A stretch of 64,000 nucleotides of DNA, from contig NZ_LFIO01001065.1 in NCBI RefSeq assembly GCF_001187535.1, positions 1 to 64,000 of the forward strand. Direction: 5' to 3'. Numbering within the stretch: the first letter of the stretch is position 1; the number at the start of each line of letters is the position of its first letter. Positions 10,901 through 18,737 of this stretch are shown in pieces. The position numbers and the translations under genes were made by a program. The notes under the pieces are model-generated. The model searched no databases. It was not told the DNA's origin and saw only the letters and a list, made by a program, of their open reading frames with translations. This DNA comes from Rhizobium ecuadorense (lineage in GTDB: Bacteria; Pseudomonadota; Alphaproteobacteria; Rhizobiales; Rhizobiaceae).

Positions 10901-12773
10901 CGACGAAGGCTTCCTCGAGAGGGGCGCCGTAACGCTGCAGATCGATGTCGCCGCCGTTGCGGGCCTCGAGCTCCATATCGTGCAGCACGACGAGTTTCGT
11001 TTCTCCGTCCGCGGCCGGTACGTCGATGTCGAAGGTGCGTTCGCTGACGACATTGAAGCCGAGATTCTCAAGAAGCGGCACGCGGCGCGACAGCGCCAGC
11101 TGGCCGCCGGCGTGGAAGATCTTCAGCGAGAGGGTCCGGCCCTCATCTTCCTGGCGATGGTAGAACTGAATGCGAAGCGGCTCGCCTGCGGCGCAGGCGC
11201 CGATATCGGCGAGGTCGGCCACGGTTTCTTCAGGCGTGAAGGAATCCTGGAAGGCCTGGTCGACGGAGATTTTCGGCGCCTTGGGTCCGGCCAGCGCCTC
11301 GAAACGATCGTCCCAACGGGCGGTGATCTCGCGGATCACCTGCTCGAGCTTTGCCTGGGGAATGCGCGGCGTCTTGCCGCCGGAGCGGCCGATGATGAAA
11401 TGCACGCGCGCCACGCCGCCTTCCGGGAAAGCCGGGTAATAGGCGGAGACACGACCGTCATAGACCGTCTTCAGATAGGTGCCGATCCGCTCGCGGACGA
11501 TCGAGTCGTATTCCTCGCGCGGCACATACACGATCACCGAGACGAAGCGGTCGAAATGGTCGATGCGCGGCAGAACACGCACGCGCGGACGGTCGGCGAG
11601 GTCATTGATCTGCTCGGCAAAACTGGCAAGCAGCGTGGTGTCGATCTGGAAAAGGTCGTCGCGCGGATAGGATTCCAGCGTGTTGTCGAGCATGCGACCG
11701 GAATGGCTCATCGGGTCGAAGCCGAAATGCTCCTTCACCTTCTCGATCTTGGAACGCAGCAGCGGGATTTCAGAGGCGAGCGACGTATAGGCCGTCGAGG
11801 TGAAAAGCCCGACGATGCGCAGCTCGCCGGTGACGTTGCCGTTTGCGTCGAAGCGTTTGACGCCGACATAATCCATATAGGCCCGGCGATGGACGATGGA
11901 TTTCACATTCGCCTTGGTGACGATCAGGAAGTCGGGGCCGTCGAGGAAGGCAAGAATTTCAGGCGTCGTCGTCACGGCATCCTTGCCGGTGCGCAGCACC
12001 AGAACATCAGGGTTGGAGAGCATGCCGAGGCCCGCACCCTTGTCTCGCTCGACCTTGGCGTCGGCACCCTTGCCGGAATAGACATATTCACGCATCCCGA
12101 GGAACGTGAAATTCTCGTCGCGCAGCCATGTCAGGAAGGCGACGGCTTCATCGCGATCGGCCTTCTTCCGGCTGGCGCCATTGGCTGAAAGCTCGGCGAT
12201 CACGCCGTCGATCTTGGAAAGCATCGGCTTCCAGTCGGAGACCGACAGACGGACCTGTTCGAGCACGGTTTCGACGCGTTTGACGAGATCTGCGGCCTGG
12301 GCGGAATTGAGCGGTGCGATATGGAGCTGGATATGGCTGACGCGGCTGGCCGGGTCGCTCGGGTGATCGGCGGAATAGAGCGCAGGCGCCTTGCCCTTCT
12401 CCATGACCAGGATGGGATGCACGGCCATGAACAGGTCGCGATAGGTGCTCGTCACCTCACCCATGACCGACTCAAACAGGAAAGGCATGTTCCGGTCGGT
12501 GACCGAAAGCACCGACACGGCAGTGCCGTCAGGGGTCACATCGGCAATGGTGTCGATGCCGACGCGCGGCGCCTTGCCGTTCCAGGCGGCAAGTTCCTTT
12601 GCCGAATGCACGGCGGAGAGCGCCAGCATCTCCGGCGTATAGAGTTCGAGATCGTCATTGCTGGCCCGTCCGAAGAGAATTTCCGGATCGAGATGCGCCT
12701 CGCCCGTCGCCTTGGCGATCTTGCGCGCGCTTTCGATCTGCTTTTCCCGTTTCGGATTGTTTCTGGCAGCCAT
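7998..12773 (-). CDS. gdhB: NAD-specific glutamate dehydrogenase, large 180-kDa type
   Basis: The 1591-residue product matches the family length. The N-terminal third is regulatory/ACT-like (for example [19 protein letters not shown] near 205). The catalytic core lies centrally, with [24 protein letters not shown] near 800-825, [15 protein letters not shown] near 832 and [16 protein letters not shown] near 1115. It oxidises glutamate to 2-oxoglutarate and ammonium with NAD, normally in amino-acid catabolism. The start ATG 12773 has GGGAGG seven bases upstream; a longer in-frame extension to 12965 lacks a ribosome site and would exceed the family. The symbol gdhB is used in related genomes, but naming varies. 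Confidence 0.94.
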   Translation of the reverse strand: [1591 protein letters not shown]

Positions 12774-13047
12774 GAATCGCCTCCCGCAATGGACTGGTTT
12801 TCTGCAAGCTAGCAGAAGATTCCTCGAAAAAATCTCTAAAATGGGGGCCTGAAAGATTGTTTTGACGCTTTTTTGACCCAGAAAATGGGAAATTGTCAGA
12901 GATTTTTCGCTTTCGTGGCCAAAATGAACGGAAGGGCCTCTTTTTAGGTTTTTCGTTTCACACACATTTCCATGCTCACATGAAGAATGGTTGACAGCGT
13001 GGCGTCAAAAAGATCATCAAACGCATCGTCATTCGGATCTTGATATC

Positions 13048-13923
13048 ATGTCGGAAAATGCAGCGGGCGCAGTCATCGTCATCTCCAGTCATGTGGTGCG
13101 CGGCTCGGTCGGCAACCGGGCGGCCGTGTTTGCGCTGGAGACGCTCGGTCATCCGGTCTGGGCGCTGCCAACCATCGTGCTGCCCTGGCATCCCGGCCAC
13201 GGCCGCTCGACGCGGCTGACATTTGCGGAAGCGGATTTCGACGCGGCGATCGACGATCTGATCCGGGCGCCCTGGATCGGCGAAGTCAAGGCAGTGCTTT
13301 CGGGCTATTTCGGCAATGCCGCACAGGCGCGCTCCGTCGCCCGGCTGATCGCCGCGCTCAGGCAGGATAATCCCGAGCTGCTCTACGTCTGCGATCCCGT
13401 CATGGGCGATCTCGGCGGGCTCTACGTGCCGGAAGCGACCGCCGAGGCCATTCGCGACCATCTCATCCCGCTCGCCTCGCTCGCGACGCCGAACCGCTAC
13501 GAGCTTGCATGGCTTTCCGGGGCGGCGCTCGAAGACAACAGCGCGATCATGGAGGCGGCGCTGGCGCTCGGGCCGTCGCGCATGCTCGTCACCTCGGCCG
13601 TGCCGATGATGGCGGGCGGTACCGGCAATCTCTATCTTTCCGGCCGCCACGCGCTTCTTGCCGAACACCGCGTCGTCGAAAACCCGCCGAACGGTCTTGG
13701 CGACTTGCTGGCCGCCGTCTTCCTGTCGCGTCTGCTTTCCGGTCTCGAGGACGAAAAAGCGCTGCAGCTTGCCACGGCCAGCGTCTTCGAAGTGCTGGCG
13801 CGTGCCGTCAGGCGCGGCAGCAACGAGCTAATGCTGGCGAGCGATGCTTCCAGCCTTTCGACGCCGATGGCGATGGTGCAGATGCGCCGGCTCGTGCACC
13901 CGGCGCAGCGGCGGAAAAAATGA
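13048..13923 (+). CDS. pdxY: pyridoxal kinase, PdxY-like (ribokinase superfamily)
   Basis: The 291-residue product shows the family's N-terminal VISSHVVRGSVGNRAAVFALETLG, then DPVMGDLGGLYVP near 116, TPNRYELAWLSG near 149, and the ATP/anion-hole motif NPPNGLGDLLAAVF near 213, whose Asp is the catalytic base. It phosphorylates pyridoxal in B6 salvage. An upstream TTG (12991) is in frame, but ATG 13048 fits the family start. It is divergent from the glutamate dehydrogenase gene, leaving about 275 bases of shared upstream region with no clear operator. Confidence 0.87.
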   Translation: MSENAAGAVIVISSHVVRGSVGNRAAVFALETLGHPVWALPTIVLPWHPGHGRSTRLTFAEADFDAAIDDLIRAPWIGEVKAVLSGYFGNAAQARSVARLIAALRQDNPELLYVCDPVMGDLGGLYVPEATAEAIRDHLIPLASLATPNRYELAWLSGAALEDNSAIMEAALALGPSRMLVTSAVPMMAGGTGNLYLSGRHALLAEHRVVENPPNGLGDLLAAVFLSRLLSGLEDEKALQLATASVFEVLARAVRRGSNELMLASDASSLSTPMAMVQMRRLVHPAQRRKK

Positions 13924-13994
13924 CGCATATGCCGACGCGTTCATTTTGCATTGCAGCAGTTGAAATTGTCTGCCGCGCGCGCTAATCCAGAAGC

Positions 13995-14636
13995 ATGCAG
14001 CGTTTTCCAAATTCCCTTCTGGACGGTTACCGCAACTTTATGAACGGGCGTTATGCCGACGCCCGCGACAGGTATCGGCTGCTTGCCGAAAACGGTCAAA
14101 GCCCCAGCACGCTGGTCATTGCCTGTTCGGATTCACGTGCGGCGCCGGAGCTGATCTTCGATGCCGGCCCGGGTGAGCTCTTCGTCATCCGCAACGTCGC
14201 CAACATGGTGCCGCCCTACGAGCCGGACGGTCATTTCCATTCAACATCGGCCGCGCTCGAATTTGCGGTGCAGGCGCTGAAGGTCTCGGATATCGTCGTG
14301 ATGGGCCATGGCCGCTGCGGCGGCATCCGCGCCGCGCTCGATCCGAATGCCGAGCCGCTGTCGCCGGGCGATTTCATCGGCCGCTGGATGTCGCTGGTCA
14401 AGCCCGCCGCCGAGCAGATCCAGAGCAATGACGTGATGACGGCCGCCGAGCGGCAGACGGCGCTGGAGCGTGTGTCGATCCGCAATTCGATCGATAATCT
14501 CAGAAGCTTTCCCGACATCAAGGCGCTCGAGGAAGCGGGAAAAATGCATCTTCATGGCGCCTGGTTCGATATTTCCACAGGCGAACTCTGGGTGATGGAT
14601 GCCGAGACACGTGACTTCATTCGTCCCGAAATCTAG
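13995..14636 (+). CDS. beta-class carbonic anhydrase
   Basis: The 213-residue product carries the zinc-site motif ACSDSRAAPE (Cys near 43, Asp-Arg dyad near 45-47) and MGHGRCGG with His near 104 and Cys near 107. These are the hallmark ligands of beta-carbonic anhydrases, which interconvert CO2 and bicarbonate in the cytoplasm and supply carboxylases. It lies 71 bases after pdxY and may be cotranscribed. Confidence 0.93.
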   Translation: MQRFPNSLLDGYRNFMNGRYADARDRYRLLAENGQSPSTLVIACSDSRAAPELIFDAGPGELFVIRNVANMVPPYEPDGHFHSTSAALEFAVQALKVSDIVVMGHGRCGGIRAALDPNAEPLSPGDFIGRWMSLVKPAAEQIQSNDVMTAAERQTALERVSIRNSIDNLRSFPDIKALEEAGKMHLHGAWFDISTGELWVMDAETRDFIRPEI

Positions 14637-14732
14637 GGATCTGCCGCTTTATCAGTTTATTAAGAATTGCTGCTAAGATTGCCGTCAATTGGTCGCGCAC
14701 GACCGACGTTTTGATCACCGTGGCGATTGGCG

Positions 14733-16346
14733 ATGAAGTTCGAGACCATCAAAAGGGTTATCCTGGCCGCCATCATGCTGCCCTTCGTCTTCATGCTCAT
14801 TGAAGGCGTCGTCGTCATACGGGCTTCGGTCAAGCAGTATAGGGATCTGGAGAAAGACCGGCAGTTCGCCGACGTGCTCGCCCGCGGCGGCTCCATCGCC
14901 GCCACGGAGATCCTGAGTGAAATCGGCGCCACTCGCCTTTATCTCGCGCGTCCCAGCAGCAAGAGCGCCGCCGATATGCAGCGAAGCCGGGCAACGCTCG
15001 ATGACGAGCGCCTTGCCTTCTATGCCAGCCTGCCTTCCCGCGATACGCTCGACGAAGGGCTTGTGGAAGAATTGTCGATGCTCAGCCTTGCCTACAGCCG
15101 CATCGTCGCCGCGCGCAGTGCCGTCGACCAGGGCCGCTATGTCGGCAGTGATCCCGGGTCGATCTACTGGTATGCAGCCCTCAAGCAGCTTGCCGTCGTC
15201 GATGCGCTGTCACCTCTGATCAGCGATCCGGTGCTGCTCGAGAAATCCAACCAGCTGATGGGCATCATGCTGGCCTATTACGGCGAAAGGCTGATTACCG
15301 GTGTTGGCACCCGATATCTCGATCATGGTGTTTCCGCCAGATTTCCGGTGGAGCTGTTCATCCAGGGCAAGGTCATGCTCGGCGAGGGCATGGACCACAT
15401 GGTCTTTCATTCGGCGGCGCCGATCGTGCGGGATATCGTCGCCTATCTCGGTCGCCGCGACCAGGTGAAGGCGAATGCGATCACGGATGCCATCCTCGCC
15501 GGATCGCGGCCGAAGGGCGCGGTGCGCGAGGCCTGGGCGGCTGCGCAGAGCGAACGCATGGCTTTCCTGCAGCAGAAGATGATCGAGGCGGCGAGCGATA
15601 TTCACGAGACCGGCGAAAATTTTTCGACGCGCTCGCATTTGCATCTGACGCGGATCCTGGCGCTGTGCGCCGGCCTGCTCATTCTCGCGACGTTGGTGAT
15701 GCTGCTGGCGGCAAGGGGCCTGCGCCTGATCGACCGGCTGGCAAGGGACCGGGAGACGCTGGTCGGCGAGTTGCGCAACGCGGCCCAGACCGATCTCCTG
15801 ACCGGTCTTTACAACAGGCGCGGCTTCGAGTTCGCCGCCTCGGCCCTTCTCACGCAGGCCGAGCACGGATCACGCTGGATTTCTGTCGTGCTCTTCGACC
15901 TCGATCATTTCAAGAAGATCAACGATGTCAACGGCCATGATGCCGGCGATGCCGTGCTCCGGCATGTCGCGGGCGTCGCGCGCGAGAATTTCCGCTCCTT
16001 CGATCTGCTGGTGCGCCATGGCGGCGAGGAGTTCCTGGCGCTCCTGCCGGATTCGACCCCCGACGACGCAGCAATCGTTGCCGAGCGCGTGCGGCTGGCG
16101 ATCGAGGCGGCGGAAATCCCATTGGAGAGCGGCGATATCCTCAAGGTGACGGCGAGTTTCGGATGCGCCGGCCGGGCAAATGACGCCGCCAACCGGAATT
16201 TCGAGGATCTGGTCAAACGCGCCGATCTCTCGCTTTACGCTGCCAAGGCCTCCGGCCGCAACTGCGTCGTTTCGGGGCCGATCGTGCCGGCGCACGAGGA
16301 GCGCCGCAAGACGGCGTCCGGCGGCGGTTTTGATTCCCGCCTATGA
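14733..16346 (+). CDS. membrane diguanylate cyclase with extracytoplasmic sensor region
   Basis: The 537-residue product has a transmembrane helix at about 9-30 and another at about 305-328, flanking a roughly 275-residue periplasmic alpha-helical region that may belong to the NIT-like sensor folds. The C-terminal GGDEF domain contains LTGLYNRRGFE and the active-site variant RHGGEEF near 427-433. The inhibitory I-site RxxD is intact (RSFD, five residues before GGEEF), so an active, product-inhibited cyclase making c-di-GMP is expected. ATG 14733 was preferred over the TTG two codons earlier. The ligand is unknown. Confidence 0.9.
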   Translation: MKFETIKRVILAAIMLPFVFMLIEGVVVIRASVKQYRDLEKDRQFADVLARGGSIAATEILSEIGATRLYLARPSSKSAADMQRSRATLDDERLAFYASLPSRDTLDEGLVEELSMLSLAYSRIVAARSAVDQGRYVGSDPGSIYWYAALKQLAVVDALSPLISDPVLLEKSNQLMGIMLAYYGERLITGVGTRYLDHGVSARFPVELFIQGKVMLGEGMDHMVFHSAAPIVRDIVAYLGRRDQVKANAITDAILAGSRPKGAVREAWAAAQSERMAFLQQKMIEAASDIHETGENFSTRSHLHLTRILALCAGLLILATLVMLLAARGLRLIDRLARDRETLVGELRNAAQTDLLTGLYNRRGFEFAASALLTQAEHGSRWISVVLFDLDHFKKINDVNGHDAGDAVLRHVAGVARENFRSFDLLVRHGGEEFLALLPDSTPDDAAIVAERVRLAIEAAEIPLESGDILKVTASFGCAGRANDAANRNFEDLVKRADLSLYAAKASGRNCVVSGPIVPAHEERRKTASGGGFDSRL

Positions 16347-16373
16347 AAAAAACGCCGCATCTCGCGGCGTTTC
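16346..16373 (-). terminator. terminator between convergent genes
   Basis: AACGCCGC (16351-16358) pairs with GCGGCGTT (16364-16371). On the minus strand the stem is followed by a run of T, so it mainly ends the lytic transglycosylase transcript. The run of A begins in the stop codon of the cyclase gene. Confidence 0.8.
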
Positions 16374-16396
16374 CTGTCATTCCTGTCGATAGAGGC

Positions 16397-17218
16397 TTAC
16401 CGGCCGTCGATCTGCTGACCGATATAGGCGATAGCCTGCTGGTAGACGCTGGCGGCGTTCCAGCCCTGGATGGCAACGAAGTTCGGCTCTCCCGGCTGAT
16501 AGCCGGCGCCGGCGCGCCAGCCATGGCCCTTGAGGAAATTCGCGGTCGAGGCCAACGCATCGGCGCGGGAACCGACCATGTCGACGCGGCCGTCGCCATC
16601 GCCGTCGGCACCGAAGCGCACGACATTGCGCGGCAGAAACTGCGTCTGGCCGATTTCACCATGGGCGGCACCCTTGGCCTGCGGGCTCAGATAACCCTCG
16701 GAGACGAGCTGGAGCGCGGCATAGAGCTGGTCGGTGAAATAATCCGAACGGCGGCAGTCATAGGCGAGCGTCGAAACGGCCGACAGCGTATGCTGGTTGC
16801 CCATATAGCTGCCAAAACCGGTCTCCATGCCCCAGATTGCGATCAGCGGGCCGGCCGGAACGCCGAAACGGCGCTCGATCGAGGCAAAAAGCGCCTGGTT
16901 GGCGGCCTTCATACTGCGGCCGCGGGAGATGACGGCGGCGCCGCCGCGCTTCTGCATGAACGCGTCGAAGGAGAGTTTGAAGCTTTTCTGGCCGCGGTCG
17001 GCGGCGATCGTCGGTTTGTTGTAATTGACGTTGGCGAAGGCGCGGCTGAGCACCGACTGGCTGACGCCGTTGGCCGCTGCCGTCTGTTTGAAATCGGCGA
17101 CCCAGGCGTCGAAGCCGGCGCTGGTATTGCCACATTGCGGTCCTTGCGCGAACGCCGGTACCACATGGAGAATCCCCATTGCCGCAGCGGCCGCCAGAAA
17201 TAACTTTGTCATGCGCAT
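16397..17218 (-). CDS. lytic murein transglycosylase, MltB family
   Basis: The 273-residue product begins with a signal peptide (about 1-24, LFLAAAAAMGILHVVPAFA). The catalytic Glu sits in IWGMETGFGSYMGNQ near 132, followed by STLAYDCRRSDYF and GEIGQTQFLPRNVVRFGADGDGDG, all typical of MltB-type lytic transglycosylases. It cleaves peptidoglycan glycan strands with 1,6-anhydro product formation in the periplasm. No lipobox is visible, so it is probably soluble rather than a lipoprotein. It lies downstream of asd on the same strand but after a terminator. Confidence 0.9.
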   Translation of the reverse strand: MRMTKLFLAAAAAMGILHVVPAFAQGPQCGNTSAGFDAWVADFKQTAAANGVSQSVLSRAFANVNYNKPTIAADRGQKSFKLSFDAFMQKRGGAAVISRGRSMKAANQALFASIERRFGVPAGPLIAIWGMETGFGSYMGNQHTLSAVSTLAYDCRRSDYFTDQLYAALQLVSEGYLSPQAKGAAHGEIGQTQFLPRNVVRFGADGDGDGRVDMVGSRADALASTANFLKGHGWRAGAGYQPGEPNFVAIQGWNAASVYQQAIAYIGQQIDGR

Positions 17219-17241
17219 TGAGAAACCCCACTTTGCCCGGA

Positions 17242-17268
17242 AAAGCCCCGCTCACCGAGCAGGGCTTT
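17242..17268 (-). terminator. asd terminator
   Basis: AAAGCCC and GGGCTTT arms with inner GCTC/GAGC enclose a short loop. On the minus strand the stem is followed by TTTT, so the hairpin ends the asd transcript and separates it from the lytic transglycosylase gene. Confidence 0.7.
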
Positions 17269-17293
17269 AGCATCTTATGGTTTACAAATGGTA

Positions 17294-18328
17294 TCAGGCA
17301 GCCTGCTTGCGCGGCTTGACAAGGCCGCGATTGACGAGCAGCTCGGCGATCTGGATGGCGTTCAATGCCGCGCCCTTGCGCAGATTGTCGGAGACCACCC
17401 AGATGTTGAGGCCGTTTTCGACCGTCGCATCTTCCCGGATGCGCGAGATGTAGGTTGCGTCCTCGCCGGCGGACTCATACGGCGTGATGTAGCCGCCGTT
17501 CTCACGCTTGTCGATGACGAGGCAGCCCGGTGCGTCGCGCAGGATGTCGCGGGCCTGGTCGGCGGTGATCTCGTTTTCGAACTCGATGTTGACCGATTCC
17601 GAATGACCGATGAAAACCGGCACGCGCACCGCGGTGCAGGTCACCTTGATCTTCGGGTCGAGCATCTTCTTCGTCTCGGCCAGCACCTTCCACTCTTCCT
17701 TGGTGTAACCGTCTTCCATGAAGACGTCGATGTGCGGGATGACGTTGAATGCGATACGCTTAGTGAACTTCTTGTTCTCGATCGGATCGGCGACGAAGAC
17801 GGCGCGCGTCTGATTGAAGAGCTCGTCCATGCCGTCCTTGCCGGCGCCGGAGACCGACTGGTAGGTCGAGATGACGACACGCTTGATCTTGGCGAAGTCG
17901 TGCAGCGGCTTCAGCGCCACCACCAGCTGGGCGGTCGAGCAATTCGGATTGGCGATGATGTTGCGCTTGGTGAACAGGCTGATGGCATCCGGGTTCACTT
18001 CCGGCACGATCAGCGGCACGTCGGCGTCGTAACGCCAAGCCGAGGAATTGTCGATGACGACGCAGCCCTGCTGGCCGATCTTCGGCGAGAACTTCTTGGA
18101 GACCTCACCGCCGGCCGACATCAGGCAGATATCGGTATCGGAGAAATCGTAATTCTCCATATTGGAAACCTTCAGCGTCCGGTCACCATAGGAAACCTCG
18201 GTGCCTTGCGAACGCGCGGAGGCAAGCGCCACGACCTCATCGGCGGGGAAGCCCCGCTCGGAAAGGATGTTGAGAATCTCCCGGCCGACATTTCCGGTCG
18301 CTCCTGCAACTGCTACTTTGAAACCCAT
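17294..18328 (-). CDS. asd: aspartate-semialdehyde dehydrogenase
   Basis: The 344-residue product starts with the NADP-binding VAGATGNVGREILNIL (about 6-21) and contains the catalytic cysteine in NPNCSTAQLVVALKPL near 130, plus TYQSVSGAGKDGMDEL near 155. It reduces aspartyl phosphate to the semialdehyde, feeding lysine/diaminopimelate, threonine and methionine synthesis. ATG 18328 is preceded by GAGAGCTTGAG. A possible 39-codon reading frame precedes it on the same strand. Confidence 0.96.
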   Translation of the reverse strand: MGFKVAVAGATGNVGREILNILSERGFPADEVVALASARSQGTEVSYGDRTLKVSNMENYDFSDTDICLMSAGGEVSKKFSPKIGQQGCVVIDNSSAWRYDADVPLIVPEVNPDAISLFTKRNIIANPNCSTAQLVVALKPLHDFAKIKRVVISTYQSVSGAGKDGMDELFNQTRAVFVADPIENKKFTKRIAFNVIPHIDVFMEDGYTKEEWKVLAETKKMLDPKIKVTCTAVRVPVFIGHSESVNIEFENEITADQARDILRDAPGCLVIDKRENGGYITPYESAGEDATYISRIREDATVENGLNIWVVSDNLRKGAALNAIQIAELLVNRGLVKPRKQAA

Positions 18329-18439
18329 TTCTCAAGCTCTCTTTCTCTTCTCTCCTCTGGTCTGGTGAGGGGAAAGGCGCGACGGGTCGCGTCTTCCTGT
18401 CCCCAGCCAAGCCGGGGAGAGAGCGGCAGGCCAGAGACG

Positions 18440-18559
18440 TCAGACGGTTTTCGTCGTCGTTTTGGCCTTGGTTTTGGCAGAAACCGGAACGGCAATGTCC
18501 ACCCCGGCAACCTGTGCCCGGTCATTGCGGTCAGCAATGGCGTGTTCGTCGCGAACCAT
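18440..18559 (-). CDS. possible 39-residue protein upstream of asd
   Basis: ATG 18559 has AAGGAA at good spacing. The predicted peptide has an acidic/polar first half (MVRDEHAIADRNDRAQ) and a Lys/Thr-rich tail (KTKAKTTTKTV). No family is recognised. It sits in the 5' region of asd and is separated from it by about 110 bases that contain AG-rich repeats. It could be a real micro-protein, a leader peptide, or chance; conservation is not checkable here. Confidence 0.35.
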   Translation of the reverse strand: MVRDEHAIADRNDRAQVAGVDIAVPVSAKTKAKTTTKTV

Positions 18560-18737
18560 GGAGATTCCTTTTCCGCTGTTGCTCTTAGAAGGTTTTCCAC
18601 AGGAGTCAAGGTTTTTGCGCTCGAAGCAGGACGCGAAAGCGGCGGCCCACCGCTGCGACGTTTTGTCATGCCGCTGTCATCCTCGGGAGGTATCCCGGCC
18701 GGGTTAGCAATGTCTGCAACGAAAACGGGGGTTTTCC

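Noticed and set aside
8133..12188. Long + strand reading frames (up to 799 codons) opposite the glutamate dehydrogenase gene
   Set aside because: They are antisense to a fully conserved protein, show the Arg/Gly/Asp-rich composition of high-GC shadow frames, and lack ribosome sites.
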